A stretch of DNA of 59,116 nt from an uncultured Negativicutes bacterium (GCA_900752195.1 CAADUJ010000023.1:1-59116); one strand, 5' to 3'. Counted from the stretch's first letter, positions 7,679-17,412 are shown. Numbers and translations: made by a program. Notes: generated from the letters alone by a model not told the origin.

Positions 7679-8668
7679 CTATTTTTGCGTAAGCGCATAT
7701 CGCGCAAGGCCATCTGTACAACGTCGCGTCACAACGCCGTGGGACAGAAGATATTCTATGTGGGCCAGCGTTTCGCCAAGAGCAAACCATTTCTGTGTCG
7801 GCGGAAATTCAGGCCATTTCTTCCCCCGCATGGACCACGTCAGATGGGGCGCAATATCGTAAGCCGTACTCAACGGATGGGCTTCGATGAGAGCGCGGAC
7901 CTCTTCTAAGCGGGCCCGGTGATGCCCTTTGATTTCTTCAACGCGCTCCTTGACTGATGTCCGTCCTTTCCGATGGGCAGGAAGAACGAGTTTGACAGGC
8001 AAATCCTTCACCCTGTCGAGGCTCTCCACATACCGTTCCAGAGAATCCTGCATGTTCATCCACACCTGGATGTTCGGTGTAATATCAAAGAGTACATGGT
8101 CGCTAGAAAAAAGGATGCCCTTATGGGCCATCCACAAGCAGCAAAGGCCTTTCGTGTGGCCTGGCGTATGTAATACAGTCGCATCCTCCCCACCAAGAGT
8201 AATCACCTGACCATCTTCTACGGCATGGATTGTAAAGTCGGGATTGGGAGAATACGCCCGGGCATGATTGGAAAACTGAAGCTTAATTTCCGATTCAGGC
8301 ATGCCTTCCTCCATGAAACGTGTTTCTGTATACCGCCATGTCGATTCATCACGGGAATCTTGCAAATATTGATAATCAACAGGATGCATATATACCTGGC
8401 TGCCTCTTGCTACAAAATCACCGACCAGCCCCGTGTGGTCTGCATGGAGATGCGTCAAAAACAAATCCGTCCGCGTAAAATCGACACCTAACTCATTGAG
8501 ACCCGTAAAAAGTGCCTCCCGGCATTCGGGACGATTGAATCCCGTATCGATGACCGCAACCCGTTCCGGCCCAAACAGGACATAGGAATTCAGATACCGT
8601 AACGGATTGTCAGGAAGAGGTACTTCGATGCGATATATATCCGGTTGTGACCATATGCGTTCTATCAT
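7679..8668 (-). CDS. Metallo-beta-lactamase-fold hydrolase
   Basis: A 329-residue cytosolic MBL-fold protein. Metal ligands are complete: His73-x-His75-x-Asp77-His78 (THLHADH), His167 in HTPGH, Asp190 in SSDH. The C-terminal 90 residues form a small helical/winged domain as in LACTB2-like proteins, which usually act as nucleases or thioesterases. ATG at 8668 has AAAGGAG upstream. It follows pth on the same strand after a terminator, so expression may be partly separate. The substrate cannot be deduced. Confidence 0.85.
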   Translation of the reverse strand: MIERIWSQPDIYRIEVPLPDNPLRYLNSYVLFGPERVAVIDTGFNRPECREALFTGLNELGVDFTRTDLFLTHLHADHTGLVGDFVARGSQVYMHPVDYQYLQDSRDESTWRYTETRFMEEGMPESEIKLQFSNHARAYSPNPDFTIHAVEDGQVITLGGEDATVLHTPGHTKGLCCLWMAHKGILFSSDHVLFDITPNIQVWMNMQDSLERYVESLDRVKDLPVKLVLPAHRKGRTSVKERVEEIKGHHRARLEEVRALIEAHPLSTAYDIAPHLTWSMRGKKWPEFPPTQKWFALGETLAHIEYLLSHGVVTRRCTDGLARYALTQK

Positions 8669-8705
8669 GACAACGTCTCCTTTTTCATTCTATGTTTCAT
8701 TTTAT

Positions 8706-8746
8706 CAAAAAACTGCAACAAGGAACGTCCTTCCCTGTTGCAGTTC
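8706..8746 (-). terminator. Terminator after pth
   Basis: Minus strand AACTGCAACA / TGTTGCAGTT, 10-bp perfect stem with 15-nt loop, followed by TTTTTTG. It ends the glmU-prs-pth transcript 10 nt after the pth stop. Confidence 0.88.
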
Positions 8747-8755
8747 TTCTATGAC

Positions 8756-9364
8756 TTATTCCGGTTGTTTCGGCAGGTCTTGTTCTTTTTGAGCCTTTTT
8801 CTTTTTCTTCGGGTTGAACCGGTTCATTCCTGTATCGACACCTAATTTTAAACAGCCTAAAACGGCTTTTGCCGCATCTTTCAGGCCATCCTCATATTCT
8901 GGCACCAATTCATCAGGAAAAGGCGTTAAAACGTGATCAATGACGTCTCTATGAGGCAAGGGGCGACCTATGCCGACGCGGAAACGGATAAAATTCTGAC
9001 AACCGTTTGCCAAAAGACTCTTGATGCCATTATGACCACCGGCGCTGCCGTTTTTGCGTATACGAAGACGACCGACAGGAAGATCCATGTCATCATAGAT
9101 AACGTAAACATCTTCTTCATCGAGCTTATACCAGCGCATAAGCGGACCTACAGAAAGACCACTGTTATTCATATACGTCTGGGGCTTGACGAGAATAATT
9201 TTTTCACCTTCCACGACCGCCTGTGCCACTAACGCATCCATTCGGTTCTGCCACGACGTGACGCCTAAAACCAACGCCAATTCATCGATAACGCGGAACC
9301 CCGTGTTATGCTTCGATTTTTCATATTCCCGTCCTGGATTTCCCAGGCCTACGATCATATGCAC
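8756..9364 (-). CDS. pth: Peptidyl-tRNA hydrolase
   Basis: A 202-residue enzyme that recycles peptidyl-tRNA dropped from ribosomes. GLGNPG opens the fold; Asn9 and His19 (KHNTGF) are the catalytic pair, and YDDMDLP carries the conserved Asp. The C-terminus ends in a lysine-rich tail longer than in Escherichia coli. Two starts are possible: GTG at 9364 or ATG two codons later; AAGGTG lies 5 and 11 nt before them respectively. It begins 9 nt after prs, and glmU-prs-pth is a common Firmicute operon order. Confidence 0.97.
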   Translation of the reverse strand: MHMIVGLGNPGREYEKSKHNTGFRVIDELALVLGVTSWQNRMDALVAQAVVEGEKIILVKPQTYMNNSGLSVGPLMRWYKLDEEDVYVIYDDMDLPVGRLRIRKNGSAGGHNGIKSLLANGCQNFIRFRVGIGRPLPHRDVIDHVLTPFPDELVPEYEDGLKDAAKAVLGCLKLGVDTGMNRFNPKKKKKAQKEQDLPKQPE

Positions 9365-9373
9365 AGCGTCACC

Positions 9374-10339
9374 TTATTTGTCGAAAAGACGGCTGACAGA
9401 AACATCGTGGAAAATGCGCATAATAGCTTCACCGAGAAGCGGTGCGACAGACAACACTTTAATCTTGTCGATGTGCTTTTCATCAGGAAGGGGAATGGTA
9501 TTCGTAATGATGAGTTCGCTGATGACAGAATTCTTAATACGATCGACAGCTGGATCGGTCAGAACAGCATGGGCACAAGCTGCATATACTTTGGCAGCGC
9601 CCATTTCTTTCAAGGCTTTAGCGCCACCACAGAGAGAGCCTGCCGTATCGACGATATCGTCGACGAGGATACACGTCTTGCCCTTGATGTCACCAATGAC
9701 GTTCATGACTTCAGCAACGCCCGGACGAGGACGACGTTTTTCAATGATGGCGATAGGTGCGTTGACACGGTCAGCCAAATCGCGGGCACGCGTTACGCCG
9801 CCGAGGTCAGGTGATACGACAACGATGTCGCCCATATCACTCTTGGCTTTCTTTTCATTGATGTATTTTGCAATAATCGATGCCGAACCGAGATGATCCA
9901 CAGGAATATCAAAGAAGCCCTGAATCTGTCCTGCATGAAGATCCATCGTAACGACACGGGTGATGCCGGCTGTCGTCATGAGATCAGCCACTAATTTCGA
10001 TGTAATCGGTTCACGGCCGCGGGTCTTACGGTCCTGACGGGCGTAGCCATAATACGGAACAACAGCTGTGATGTGACGGGCAGATGCACGTTTCAGGGCA
10101 TCAGCCATGATCAACAATTCCATAAGCGTATCGTTTGCCGGCTGACATGTCGGCTGGATGACAAATACGTCCTTGCCGCGAACGCTTTCATCAATCATGA
10201 CCTGGATTTCTCCATTGTTGAACTTGCCAACAAAGCCTTTCCCTAATTCAAGGCCAAGATAGTCGACAATTTCCTGTGCCAATTTCGGATTGGCATTCCC
10301 TGTAAAAATCTTCAGTTTTTTCCCGTCTTCGTAACTCAT
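9374..10339 (-). CDS. prs: Ribose-phosphate pyrophosphokinase
   Basis: A 321-residue class I PRPP synthetase. It makes PRPP from ribose 5-phosphate and ATP for nucleotide, His, Trp and NAD synthesis. Signatures: the MDLHAGQIQGFF metal/ATP segment, VSPDLGGVTRAR, and the PRPP-binding loop ILVDDIVDTAGS. AGGGAGG precedes the ATG. It is the middle gene of the glmU-prs-pth transcript (63 nt after glmU, 9 nt before pth). Confidence 0.98.
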   Translation of the reverse strand: MSYEDGKKLKIFTGNANPKLAQEIVDYLGLELGKGFVGKFNNGEIQVMIDESVRGKDVFVIQPTCQPANDTLMELLIMADALKRASARHITAVVPYYGYARQDRKTRGREPITSKLVADLMTTAGITRVVTMDLHAGQIQGFFDIPVDHLGSASIIAKYINEKKAKSDMGDIVVVSPDLGGVTRARDLADRVNAPIAIIEKRRPRPGVAEVMNVIGDIKGKTCILVDDIVDTAGSLCGGAKALKEMGAAKVYAACAHAVLTDPAVDRIKNSVISELIITNTIPLPDEKHIDKIKVLSVAPLLGEAIMRIFHDVSVSRLFDK

Positions 10340-10402
10340 AGTGAGCCTCCCTAATTAAAGTATTTGATAATGACAGTGCTAACTCTAAACGAAAGGGTAG
10401 AA

Positions 10403-11776
10403 TTATTTTTTATATGTATCATCCTTGACCCATCCTTCGATATTGCGCTGTTTAGCGCGTCCTACAGAAAGGGCCTTGGCCGGTACATCTTTTGTAATCG
10501 TGGATCCTGCTCCGACATAGGCATATTCGCCAACCGACACAGGAGCAACGAGATTACTGTTGCAGCCGATGAAGGCATGGTCTGCAATAGTCGTACGGTG
10601 CTTGATTTTACCATCATAGTTGACCGTAATCGTACCACAGCCGATATTGACACCACTGCCGACATCGCTGTCACCAATATAGCTGAGATGAGGCAACTTC
10701 GTGCCATCACCGATGACGGAATTCTTAACTTCCATGTAATTGCCGACCTTGACGCCATTGCCAATGATCGTGTTCGGACGGAAGTGGACGAATGGTCCGA
10801 TTTCACAGCCATTTTTTATTTCACAATCGTGAGCATACGTAAACTGGAGATGATCGTCATCGCCCATTTTTACGTTGGTCATGCGTACATAAGGACCAAC
10901 CTGGCAATTTTCGCCAATAACCGTATCCCCTTCAAGAATCGTACCAGGGAGTAAAATCGTATCGCGGCCTACGACGACCTGCGAATCGACGTACGTGTTA
11001 TGTCTATCCACGATGGTGACACCATCTGTCATGAGCTGATTCAATTTGCGCTGACGCAACACCTCTTCGGCTTCACAGAGCTGCTGGCGCGAGTTGACGC
11101 CAAGAGTTTCCTGATAGTCCGGCGCTGCAAATGCCGAAACCGTCTTTCCATCACGGACAAGCATGCCGATGATGTCAGTCAGATAATATTCGCCTTGCGC
11201 GTTGTCATTCGTCACATTATGGAGCATATCCCAGATGAGGGGCATGGAGAAACAGTAAATGCCGGCATTTACTTCGTCAACAGCCAGTTCTTCCGGCGTA
11301 CCGTCCTTCTGTTCTACGATTTTCACTACATTGCCCTGGGCATCGCGGATAATCCGGCCATAGCCCGTAGGATCTGGCATATGGGCCGTCAAAATCGTTG
11401 CAGCGGCATTCTTTGTTTCATGTGCTTTAATAAGCGATGCAAAGGTATCTTCCGTCACCAACGGCGTATCCCCACAGGTAACGAGGAGTGTCCCTTCTTC
11501 ACCCTTTAAGAGTTCTTCTGCCTGCAATACAGCATGACCTGTACCAAGCTGTTCTTTTTGCACTACCGTTTCAGCGGTATCACCAAGATATTCCTCGACC
11601 TTTTCGCCACCAAAACCAACTACGACGAGCTGACGCAACGTCCCTACGGCCTTTACAGTACGACGTACTTGTTCTACCATAGGAAGTCCACCGACACGAT
11701 GCAATACTTTCGGCAACGCCGACTTCATCCTCGTGCCTTTACCCGCTGCTAATATGAGCGCAATAGTATGTTTCAT
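10403..11776 (-). CDS. glmU: Bifunctional UDP-GlcNAc pyrophosphorylase / GlcN-1-P acetyltransferase
   Basis: 457 residues, the normal length. The N-terminal nucleotidyltransferase (LILAAGKGTRM, about 1-230) uridylates GlcNAc-1-P; the C-terminal left-handed beta-helix with hexapeptide repeats (about 250-450) acetylates GlcN-1-P. The product feeds peptidoglycan, lipid A and, in this window, probably the exopolysaccharide operon. RBS AGGGAGGG lies 10 nt before the ATG. First gene of the glmU-prs-pth transcript. Confidence 0.98.
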   Translation of the reverse strand: MKHTIALILAAGKGTRMKSALPKVLHRVGGLPMVEQVRRTVKAVGTLRQLVVVGFGGEKVEEYLGDTAETVVQKEQLGTGHAVLQAEELLKGEEGTLLVTCGDTPLVTEDTFASLIKAHETKNAAATILTAHMPDPTGYGRIIRDAQGNVVKIVEQKDGTPEELAVDEVNAGIYCFSMPLIWDMLHNVTNDNAQGEYYLTDIIGMLVRDGKTVSAFAAPDYQETLGVNSRQQLCEAEEVLRQRKLNQLMTDGVTIVDRHNTYVDSQVVVGRDTILLPGTILEGDTVIGENCQVGPYVRMTNVKMGDDDHLQFTYAHDCEIKNGCEIGPFVHFRPNTIIGNGVKVGNYMEVKNSVIGDGTKLPHLSYIGDSDVGSGVNIGCGTITVNYDGKIKHRTTIADHAFIGCNSNLVAPVSVGEYAYVGAGSTITKDVPAKALSVGRAKQRNIEGWVKDDTYKK

Positions 11777-11919
11777 TCAGCAATACCCTCCCTGCTGTCA
11801 AATACTTTACCATGTCTTTTTAGAATACCACAAACAGCACGCAAAATACATAGTCTATTCCCAAAAAACACCGATAAAATAGTAAATTGCTTTATGAGAA
11901 ATTGTGATACAACGTTGCA

Positions 11920-11955
11920 AAAAAAAAGAGCCCTCTTCAATCAGGCTCTCTTTTC
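11920..11955 (-). terminator. Terminator of the 3D-domain protein gene
   Basis: Minus-strand hairpin AAAAGAGAGCC ... GGGCTCTTTT followed by an unbroken T-run, directly after the stop codon at 11958. Confidence 0.82.
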
Positions 11956-11957
11956 AA

Positions 11958-12536
11958 TTATAAGATATGGACAACAACATCTTGTCGGCCAAAATCAAGG
12001 GCTTCGTCTCGACTGTCCATACCTAAGTCAATACGGTTACCCACGATGGCACCGCCTGTGTCATCGGCAATAGCCTCGCCATACCCTTCAATATACAAAC
12101 GAGTTCCCAAAGGAATCACACTAGGGTCTACTGATACAAGACCACGAGTCAAACGATGTCCGCCAGCGGTAATGCCACTATTGCCAGGATCAGCAGCAGT
12201 ATACGCTGTAGCTTCCATGACTATAGTCCGTTCACTCGAATTAATATCCGGAGCTTCCATACCAGTAGCTTCGGAAAGAGCCTGTGCCGTCTGGGCGCCA
12301 ACTACACCATCCGATTCAAGGCCCTGGTCTGCTTGAAAGCGACACACAGCATTTTGTGTGGCACTGCCAAACACACCATCATCAGCTCCACTTTGCAGAT
12401 ATCCTGCGTTAATGAGCATATATTGTACGCTCTGTACTGCAGAGCCGGTCATACCAAATCGAACATTTGCAAATGCAATTGTAGAAAATCCTAATACAAA
12501 CAATGTCGCTAAGAAAATTACTAATCGCTTACTCAA
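11958..12536 (-). CDS. Secreted peptidoglycan-binding 3D-domain protein
   Basis: 192 residues: signal peptide (1-23, cut after AFA), a PG_binding_1 domain (about 25-90, GMTGSAVQSVQ...GVVGAQTAQAL) and a C-terminal 3D domain (about 105-192) with the Asp-bearing segments MEATAYT, ADDTGG and RIDLGMDS. The 3D domain is the MltA/resuscitation-factor-like barrel of lytic transglycosylases, so it probably trims cell-wall glycan in the periplasm. The start codon is TTG with AGAGGTGG 5 nt upstream; an ATG start is not available in the region. It has its own consensus promoter and terminator. Confidence 0.88.
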   Translation of the reverse strand: MSKRLVIFLATLFVLGFSTIAFANVRFGMTGSAVQSVQYMLINAGYLQSGADDGVFGSATQNAVCRFQADQGLESDGVVGAQTAQALSEATGMEAPDINSSERTIVMEATAYTAADPGNSGITAGGHRLTRGLVSVDPSVIPLGTRLYIEGYGEAIADDTGGAIVGNRIDLGMDSRDEALDFGRQDVVVHIL

Positions 12537-12578
12537 AAAACCACCTCTTTGAATTCACCAAAATTTAGTACGGCTACG

Positions 12579-12607
12579 ATTATAGCAAAAACCCTTTGAG
12601 AAGTCAA
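12579..12607 (-). promoter_or_regulatory. Near-consensus promoter of the 3D-domain protein gene
   Basis: Minus-strand TTGACT (12602-12607), 17-nt spacer, TATAAT (12579-12584); start codon about 40 nt downstream. Confidence 0.85.
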
Positions 12608-12737
12608 AAAAATTAATATTAATTCGTTAGTTTTTACAAGTTTATGCCATATTCTATTTGGCCTCTATTTTCTTAATACGCTTGTTTATCAGTGTTTTTC
12701 TATATTTTTTAATACCTGGTACTATTTTTTATAATTA

Positions 12738-14306
12738 TTATGCATTTTCGCATTCTACGAGGTCCCGCACGGTTTCTGCAGCATAAACAGAATCCGTGAC
12801 GATGTACACATAGTCTCCAGCGCATAATCGAGTATGATAATCTGGTATAATCTGGTCTGTTCCGCGCTTAATATCGACGAGAGCCACGTGATCCGGCCAG
12901 GCTATACGGCCAATGTATTTTCCATCTACAACACTGCCACTGGCAACGGTCAATTCCAATACGTTGCGCCGTTCCGATGCCGGAATTTCATCGCAGTTCT
13001 GCTGCAGAGATCGTTTTAGGAGTGTATCGTAAATCGGCTGTCCCCCTAAGAGCTGGGCCGTGACAAGAGCAATCATAGATGCCGTGCACAACACAAGCAG
13101 ATGTTCATAGGAAGCCGTCATTTCCATAATAAGAATGGTTCCCGTTACCGGAGAATGAACGGATGCTGCGAAAAAAGCTGCCATAGAGATGACGATAATG
13201 TTAGTCAAATAGTATTCTGAAATAATTCCATTGGAAATGAGGATGATGCCGACACAGCCACCACACAAGGCCCCTAAGACGAGCATAGGAAGGAAAAATC
13301 CCCCTGGCGTTCCGCAGCCGTAACTGATAAGGGTAAAGAGGAATTTCCCCACTAACAACAAAGCGAAGACCTGAATGGATAAAGGCAGTTCATAGAGGCT
13401 GTTAATAAGATCATTTCCACCTCCGAGGACAGCGGGGAACCCATAGCCCAAAAAGCCTGCTACAACGAGGGCAAAAGCAATCCTCATAAGGTCATTCTTG
13501 AATATTGATAATGAATAAAATTTATTTATATTCAAAAGACCTTTATTAAAAATGACGCCGGCAATTCCGATAACAATTCCCAAAAATAAGACGAGGCCCA
13601 TATAGCGAAGGGGAAAAGGCGGCAACATTCCGAAATGAAATATCGGTTCCCGTCCAAAAACGATACGACTCACCATGGTCGCCATGAGAGCAGCGGCCAT
13701 AGCCGGTGCCAGAACGACACTGGAAAAATTACGATGCAACTCTTCCAACGCAAAAATCGCACCTGCCAAAGGAGCATTGAAGGCAGCGGCTAAACCAGCA
13801 CTGGCACCGGCCGTAATGAGGTATCGCTCTTCCATCCTCGTCCGTCCCAGAAAGCGGCTCATGCCTTGAGCAGTCACCGATCCCAACTGTATAGAAGGAC
13901 CTTCCCTGCCAAGAGATAAACCAAGTCCAATGCCGACGATACCGCCGATGAGTTTCACCCATAGGACTCGGAACCAACGAAGTCGGACGACGCCGAGAAT
14001 GATACCTTTTACCTGAGGAATACCACTTCCTGATGCCTCTGGTTCATACGATTTTAACCGCGCCAATATATAAGCTGCAGCTATTAAAATCAAAAACCAT
14101 AGTAAATTATGTATAAGATTTCCTTCTATCAAAATCGTGTCATATACGTATTGTCTGAGTACTGTTCCCGACTCGAGGGCCCACCGAAAAAAGCTGATGA
14201 TGGATCCGCTCAATATGCCTACAATACCGCCTTCTACAAAGAGACGGAGGCGGAACCGAGGCCAGTGATTTAAGTTACGCAGTACAGGGATTACATCACC
14301 CTTCAT
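12738..14306 (-). CDS. clcA: ClC-family Cl-/H+ antiporter with TrkA-C domain
   Basis: 522 residues. The membrane part (about 20-425) carries the ClC selectivity motifs GSGIP (93-97), GREGP (133-137, gating Glu135) and FNAPLAG followed by Glu188-Glu189; the pair corresponding to the proton glutamate of E. coli ClcA indicates exchange rather than a channel. Residues about 450-522 form a TrkA-C/RCK-C ligand-binding domain, as in several Firmicute ClC proteins. RBS GAGGGGTGG lies 6 nt before the ATG. It stands alone and probably serves acid resistance in a fermenting cell. Confidence 0.92.
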   Translation of the reverse strand: MKGDVIPVLRNLNHWPRFRLRLFVEGGIVGILSGSIISFFRWALESGTVLRQYVYDTILIEGNLIHNLLWFLILIAAAYILARLKSYEPEASGSGIPQVKGIILGVVRLRWFRVLWVKLIGGIVGIGLGLSLGREGPSIQLGSVTAQGMSRFLGRTRMEERYLITAGASAGLAAAFNAPLAGAIFALEELHRNFSSVVLAPAMAAALMATMVSRIVFGREPIFHFGMLPPFPLRYMGLVLFLGIVIGIAGVIFNKGLLNINKFYSLSIFKNDLMRIAFALVVAGFLGYGFPAVLGGGNDLINSLYELPLSIQVFALLLVGKFLFTLISYGCGTPGGFFLPMLVLGALCGGCVGIILISNGIISEYYLTNIIVISMAAFFAASVHSPVTGTILIMEMTASYEHLLVLCTASMIALVTAQLLGGQPIYDTLLKRSLQQNCDEIPASERRNVLELTVASGSVVDGKYIGRIAWPDHVALVDIKRGTDQIIPDYHTRLCAGDYVYIVTDSVYAAETVRDLVECENA

Positions 14307-14507
14307 GAAGTACCACCCCTCTTTTATTGATGTGTCCAGTATATCACACTCCTCAGGTATTGGGGAGTTACGACGACTTCTAAATTTGTCCTTTTTCTAT
14401 GGTCTTCATGGTGTTATAATGTTGCCATATATGCATGCATGTTCCATGCTATATATGTATATATAATATAATACTTATATAGAAGATAAAAAAAAGGAAG
14501 GTCTGTC

Positions 14508-15482
14508 ATGGTATTTTTATATGTCATCGAGCATACGATGCTCCCTCTTTTCACGCTCGTTCTCATCGGTTTTCTTGTAGACCGTAAATTTCATCTTCAA
14601 GTAGGGCCGTTATCAAAATTCATGTTTTATCTTGTCATTCCCTGCTTTATTTTTACAAACATCTACACGACAGAATTTCCGGATAACAGTCTCCGCATCA
14701 TCGCCTGTCTGGCTATATTCATGGTTTTTGGCTATATCATCGCCCACGCCGTCAGTGCCTGGCGCCATTACGATGCCGGCATGATTGAATCGTGCCGCAA
14801 CGCCCTCATGTTCAACAACACTGGCAACCTCGGCGTCGCCATGATCACCCTCGTCTTTTCCCATGCCCCCTTCGTCGTCGACGGCAAGACGCCATACCTG
14901 CAGGAAGCCATGATTGTGCAGATCATCATCTTCGTCGTCCAAAGCTGTGCCCTCAATACACTCGGCCTCTATCAGGCCGCCCGGGGCAGGCTGACCGTAC
15001 ACGATACGCTGAAAGTCATGTTTCAGATGCCCATGATCTACATGCTCGCCGCTGTCATTCTCTGCCGCTACTTTTCCATCGATGCGACAGGATTTTACTT
15101 TTGGCCCGTCATGACCATGGCCTCGCAGGCACTGACGCCGCTGGCCATGTTTATCATTGGTGTCCAGCTGTCACAGACAAAAATCGAATGGTTCGACCGG
15201 GACGTATGGATTGTCAGCATCATCAAGTTCTTCATCTTCCCACTTCTCGGCATCGTGACCATATACGGTGCAAATGCCTTACTACCGGGAACCTTCACAG
15301 CTGTCGGTGCCCTGGTATTTCTCATCTATACGGCCGTACCGACAGCTGTCAACACGGCCATGTTTGCCGTCGAATTCGGCAATAATCCCGATTATGCGAC
15401 ACAGGTAGTCATGAATACGACCGTTCTCAGCGCCCTTTCCATGACACTGGTCATATTCATTGGCCATATTCTCTTCGTATAA
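14508..15482 (+). CDS. AEC-family (auxin efflux carrier-like) transporter
   Basis: 324 residues with ten hydrophobic spans in two five-helix repeats, the AEC/BART fold. The NTGNLGVAM segment and the PTAVNTAMFA segment in the second half are family hallmarks. Bacterial members often move malate, malonate or other carboxylates, but no ligand can be inferred. AAAAGGAAGG precedes the ATG. Convergent with glnK over a shared terminator; codon use is C-rich like the neighbouring genes. Confidence 0.88.
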   Translation: MVFLYVIEHTMLPLFTLVLIGFLVDRKFHLQVGPLSKFMFYLVIPCFIFTNIYTTEFPDNSLRIIACLAIFMVFGYIIAHAVSAWRHYDAGMIESCRNALMFNNTGNLGVAMITLVFSHAPFVVDGKTPYLQEAMIVQIIIFVVQSCALNTLGLYQAARGRLTVHDTLKVMFQMPMIYMLAAVILCRYFSIDATGFYFWPVMTMASQALTPLAMFIIGVQLSQTKIEWFDRDVWIVSIIKFFIFPLLGIVTIYGANALLPGTFTAVGALVFLIYTAVPTAVNTAMFAVEFGNNPDYATQVVMNTTVLSALSMTLVIFIGHILFV

Positions 15483-15495
15483 TTGCCGACCTGGC

Positions 15496-15537
15496 AAAAA
15501 AAAATCCCAGTCCTTATCACTTGAGGACTGGGATTTC
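15496..15537. terminator. Bidirectional terminator between the AEC gene and glnK
   Basis: AATCCCAGTCCT / AGGACTGGGATT, 12-bp stem with 9-nt loop. On the minus strand it is followed by TTTTTTTTT, so it is strongest for glnK; on the plus strand by TTTCTGC. Confidence 0.9.
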
Positions 15538-15541
15538 TGCT

Positions 15542-15898
15542 TCATTCGTCCATAATGGCTTCCGGACCGCGTTCACCCGTTCTAATCCGTACGGCATCGT
15601 CTACGTTATACACGAAGATTTTGCCATCTCCTGGTTCTCCAGTCTTGCAAACCTTCATGGCCGTTTCAATCACCTTTTCAACAGGAATTTCACAAACCAC
15701 CGTTTCCACTTTGATATGCGGCAGCAGATTGACCTGATATTCTTTGCCACGGTAGACTTCGACGTGTCCTTTCTGTGTGCCGCAGCCAAAGACCTGACTC
15801 ACAGTAATGCCCATGACTCCAATGTCATTCAAAGCCGTTTTTAACTCGTCTAATTTGCTTGGTCGCGTGACGATATCGATTTTTGTTATTTTTTTCAT
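15542..15898 (-). CDS. glnK: Nitrogen regulatory protein P-II
   Basis: A 118-residue PII signal protein. The T-loop is well preserved (GTQKGHVEVYRGKEY, with Tyr54 at the uridylylation position of E. coli Tyr51) and the B- and C-loop motifs TGEPGDGKIFV and VRIRTGE are intact, so ATP/ADP and 2-oxoglutarate sensing is expected. It follows amt by 136 nt on the same strand, the classic amtB-glnK pairing in which PII plugs the channel when nitrogen is plentiful. The Shine-Dalgarno is weak (AACGGG), suggesting translation partly depends on the amt transcript. Confidence 0.95.
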   Translation of the reverse strand: MKKITKIDIVTRPSKLDELKTALNDIGVMGITVSQVFGCGTQKGHVEVYRGKEYQVNLLPHIKVETVVCEIPVEKVIETAMKVCKTGEPGDGKIFVYNVDDAVRIRTGERGPEAIMDE

Positions 15899-16034
15899 CC
15901 CGTTACAGGTATATCCTTTTACACCATACGGTGAAAGCTATACCCGGTCACCACCTTTCTGTTACGTTACTATATTACATGAACAGGACATCGAGGGTAC
16001 CACTTTTATTATCCATATACTGCAAATCAACACC

Positions 16035-17336
16035 TTACAGAGTCTGCTGCATGTAGCCACGTTCACCGTGTTCGGTAATATCAAGACCGACAATTTCTTC
16101 ATCGGCATCCACGCGGAAGGACGTAAAGAGACTGATGACCTTGTACAAGATGACCGTACCTACGATGGCAAGCCCATAGGCAACAAGCGTCGAAACGACC
16201 TGTGCAAACAGCAGATGGGTATCGCCATAAAAAAGACCATTGGCGCCATCAGGATTGATGTCAACAGTAGCCCAGAGACCGGTTGCAATAGAACCCCAGG
16301 TACCGCCCACACCATGGATGCCGAACGCATCGAGAGAGTCATCATAGCCGAGTCGATTCTTTACAACAGCTACGGCAACGTAGCAGATAATACCGCTGAT
16401 AAGGCCGATGAGAACAGACGGCAAGGGAGCGACGAAGCCCGCTGCAGGGGTAATCGCCACAAGGCCGGCCACACATCCCGATGCAGCTCCGAGGATAGTA
16501 GGTTTGCCGTTGACGATCCATTCAATGAGGACCCACGAAACAGTAGCCGCCGCAGCAGCAGCCTGGGTGTTAACGAAAGCAACGGCAGCAAGACCATTGG
16601 CACCGAGAGCAGAGCCGGCATTGAAACCGAACCAGCCAAACCAAAGGAGCGTAGCCCCCAAAACGACCATCGGCATATTATGCGGAATAATAGGATACTG
16701 ATCCAAGCCACGGCGTTTGCCGACGAGCAGGCATAAGGTGAGCCCTGATACACCAGACAAAATATGGATGACGAGGCCGCCAGCAAAATCGAGGGCACCT
16801 AACTGTGCCAGGAAGCCGCCGCCCCATACCCAGTGTGCCATAGGATTGTAGAGTAAGATAGCCCAAAGTAAGATAAAAATACAAAAAGCTCTGAATTTAA
16901 TCCGTTCTGCAAAAGCACCTGTAATTAAGGCCGGCGTGATGACGGCAAACATGCACTGAAATGCGACAAAAGCTAATTCGGGAATCGTGCCGCCTTCGAT
17001 TACTTCCAATCCTACACCTGTAAGACCAATCTTATCAAGACTGCCAATACATCCATGTATGTCCGTGCCGAACGTCATAGCATATCCGAGTATGAACCAT
17101 TCTACAGAAATCATGGCAACGATGAAAAAGCTCTGCATGATTGTCGTAAGCACGTTTTTGCTACGTACCATGCCGCCATAGAAAAAGCCTAAGCCTGGCG
17201 TCATGATGAATACGAGAGCCGCTGAAATCAAGACCCACGCCGTATCGCCAGTATCGATGGCGCCGCTACCATCAGCAGCAAATACGGTCGGTGCCATCAG
17301 AACCAGCAGTGACAATAGAGATACTATTTTTTTCAT
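16035..17336 (-). CDS. amtB: Ammonium transporter Amt
   Basis: 433 residues with a cleavable signal sequence (MKKIVSLLSLLVLMAPTVFA) as in E. coli AmtB, then 11 membrane helices. The pore twin-histidines are present at His168 (NPMAHWVWG) and His341 (GIHGVGG), and the TGAFAER segment is conserved. AAGGAGGGG lies 8 nt before the ATG. First gene of an amt-glnK unit, preceded by a consensus promoter and a 215-nt leader with terminator-like hairpins (17367-17528). Confidence 0.97.
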   Translation of the reverse strand: MKKIVSLLSLLVLMAPTVFAADGSGAIDTGDTAWVLISAALVFIMTPGLGFFYGGMVRSKNVLTTIMQSFFIVAMISVEWFILGYAMTFGTDIHGCIGSLDKIGLTGVGLEVIEGGTIPELAFVAFQCMFAVITPALITGAFAERIKFRAFCIFILLWAILLYNPMAHWVWGGGFLAQLGALDFAGGLVIHILSGVSGLTLCLLVGKRRGLDQYPIIPHNMPMVVLGATLLWFGWFGFNAGSALGANGLAAVAFVNTQAAAAAATVSWVLIEWIVNGKPTILGAASGCVAGLVAITPAAGFVAPLPSVLIGLISGIICYVAVAVVKNRLGYDDSLDAFGIHGVGGTWGSIATGLWATVDINPDGANGLFYGDTHLLFAQVVSTLVAYGLAIVGTVILYKVISLFTSFRVDADEEIVGLDITEHGERGYMQQTL

Positions 17337-17366
17337 ATCTCAAACCCCTCCTTGTAACAACGAAAA

Positions 17367-17404
17367 GCGTTCGACATACTGCACCCCTCGCAGCAATCGA
17401 ACGC
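17367..17404 (-). promoter_or_regulatory. Second leader hairpin of amt, terminator-like
   Basis: Minus strand GCGTTCGA / TCGAACGC (8-bp perfect outer stem) with inner CTGC/GCAG pairs, followed by TTTTCGTT and then the amt Shine-Dalgarno. It could act as a second terminator or mask the translation start. Confidence 0.5.
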
Positions 17405-17412
17405 CTTCGTCC

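Noticed and set aside
9186..9896. A 236-codon plus-strand frame opposite pth and prs
   Set aside because: Shadow of two conserved genes on the other strand.
15899..16034. GlnR/TnrA-type box between amt and glnK
   Set aside because: TGTTA and TTACA are present, but the spacing is 10 nt instead of the 7 nt the box requires.
15807..16736. A 309-codon plus-strand frame opposite amt
   Set aside because: It is antisense to a clear Amt gene, its composition is that of a frame shadow and it has no domain signature.
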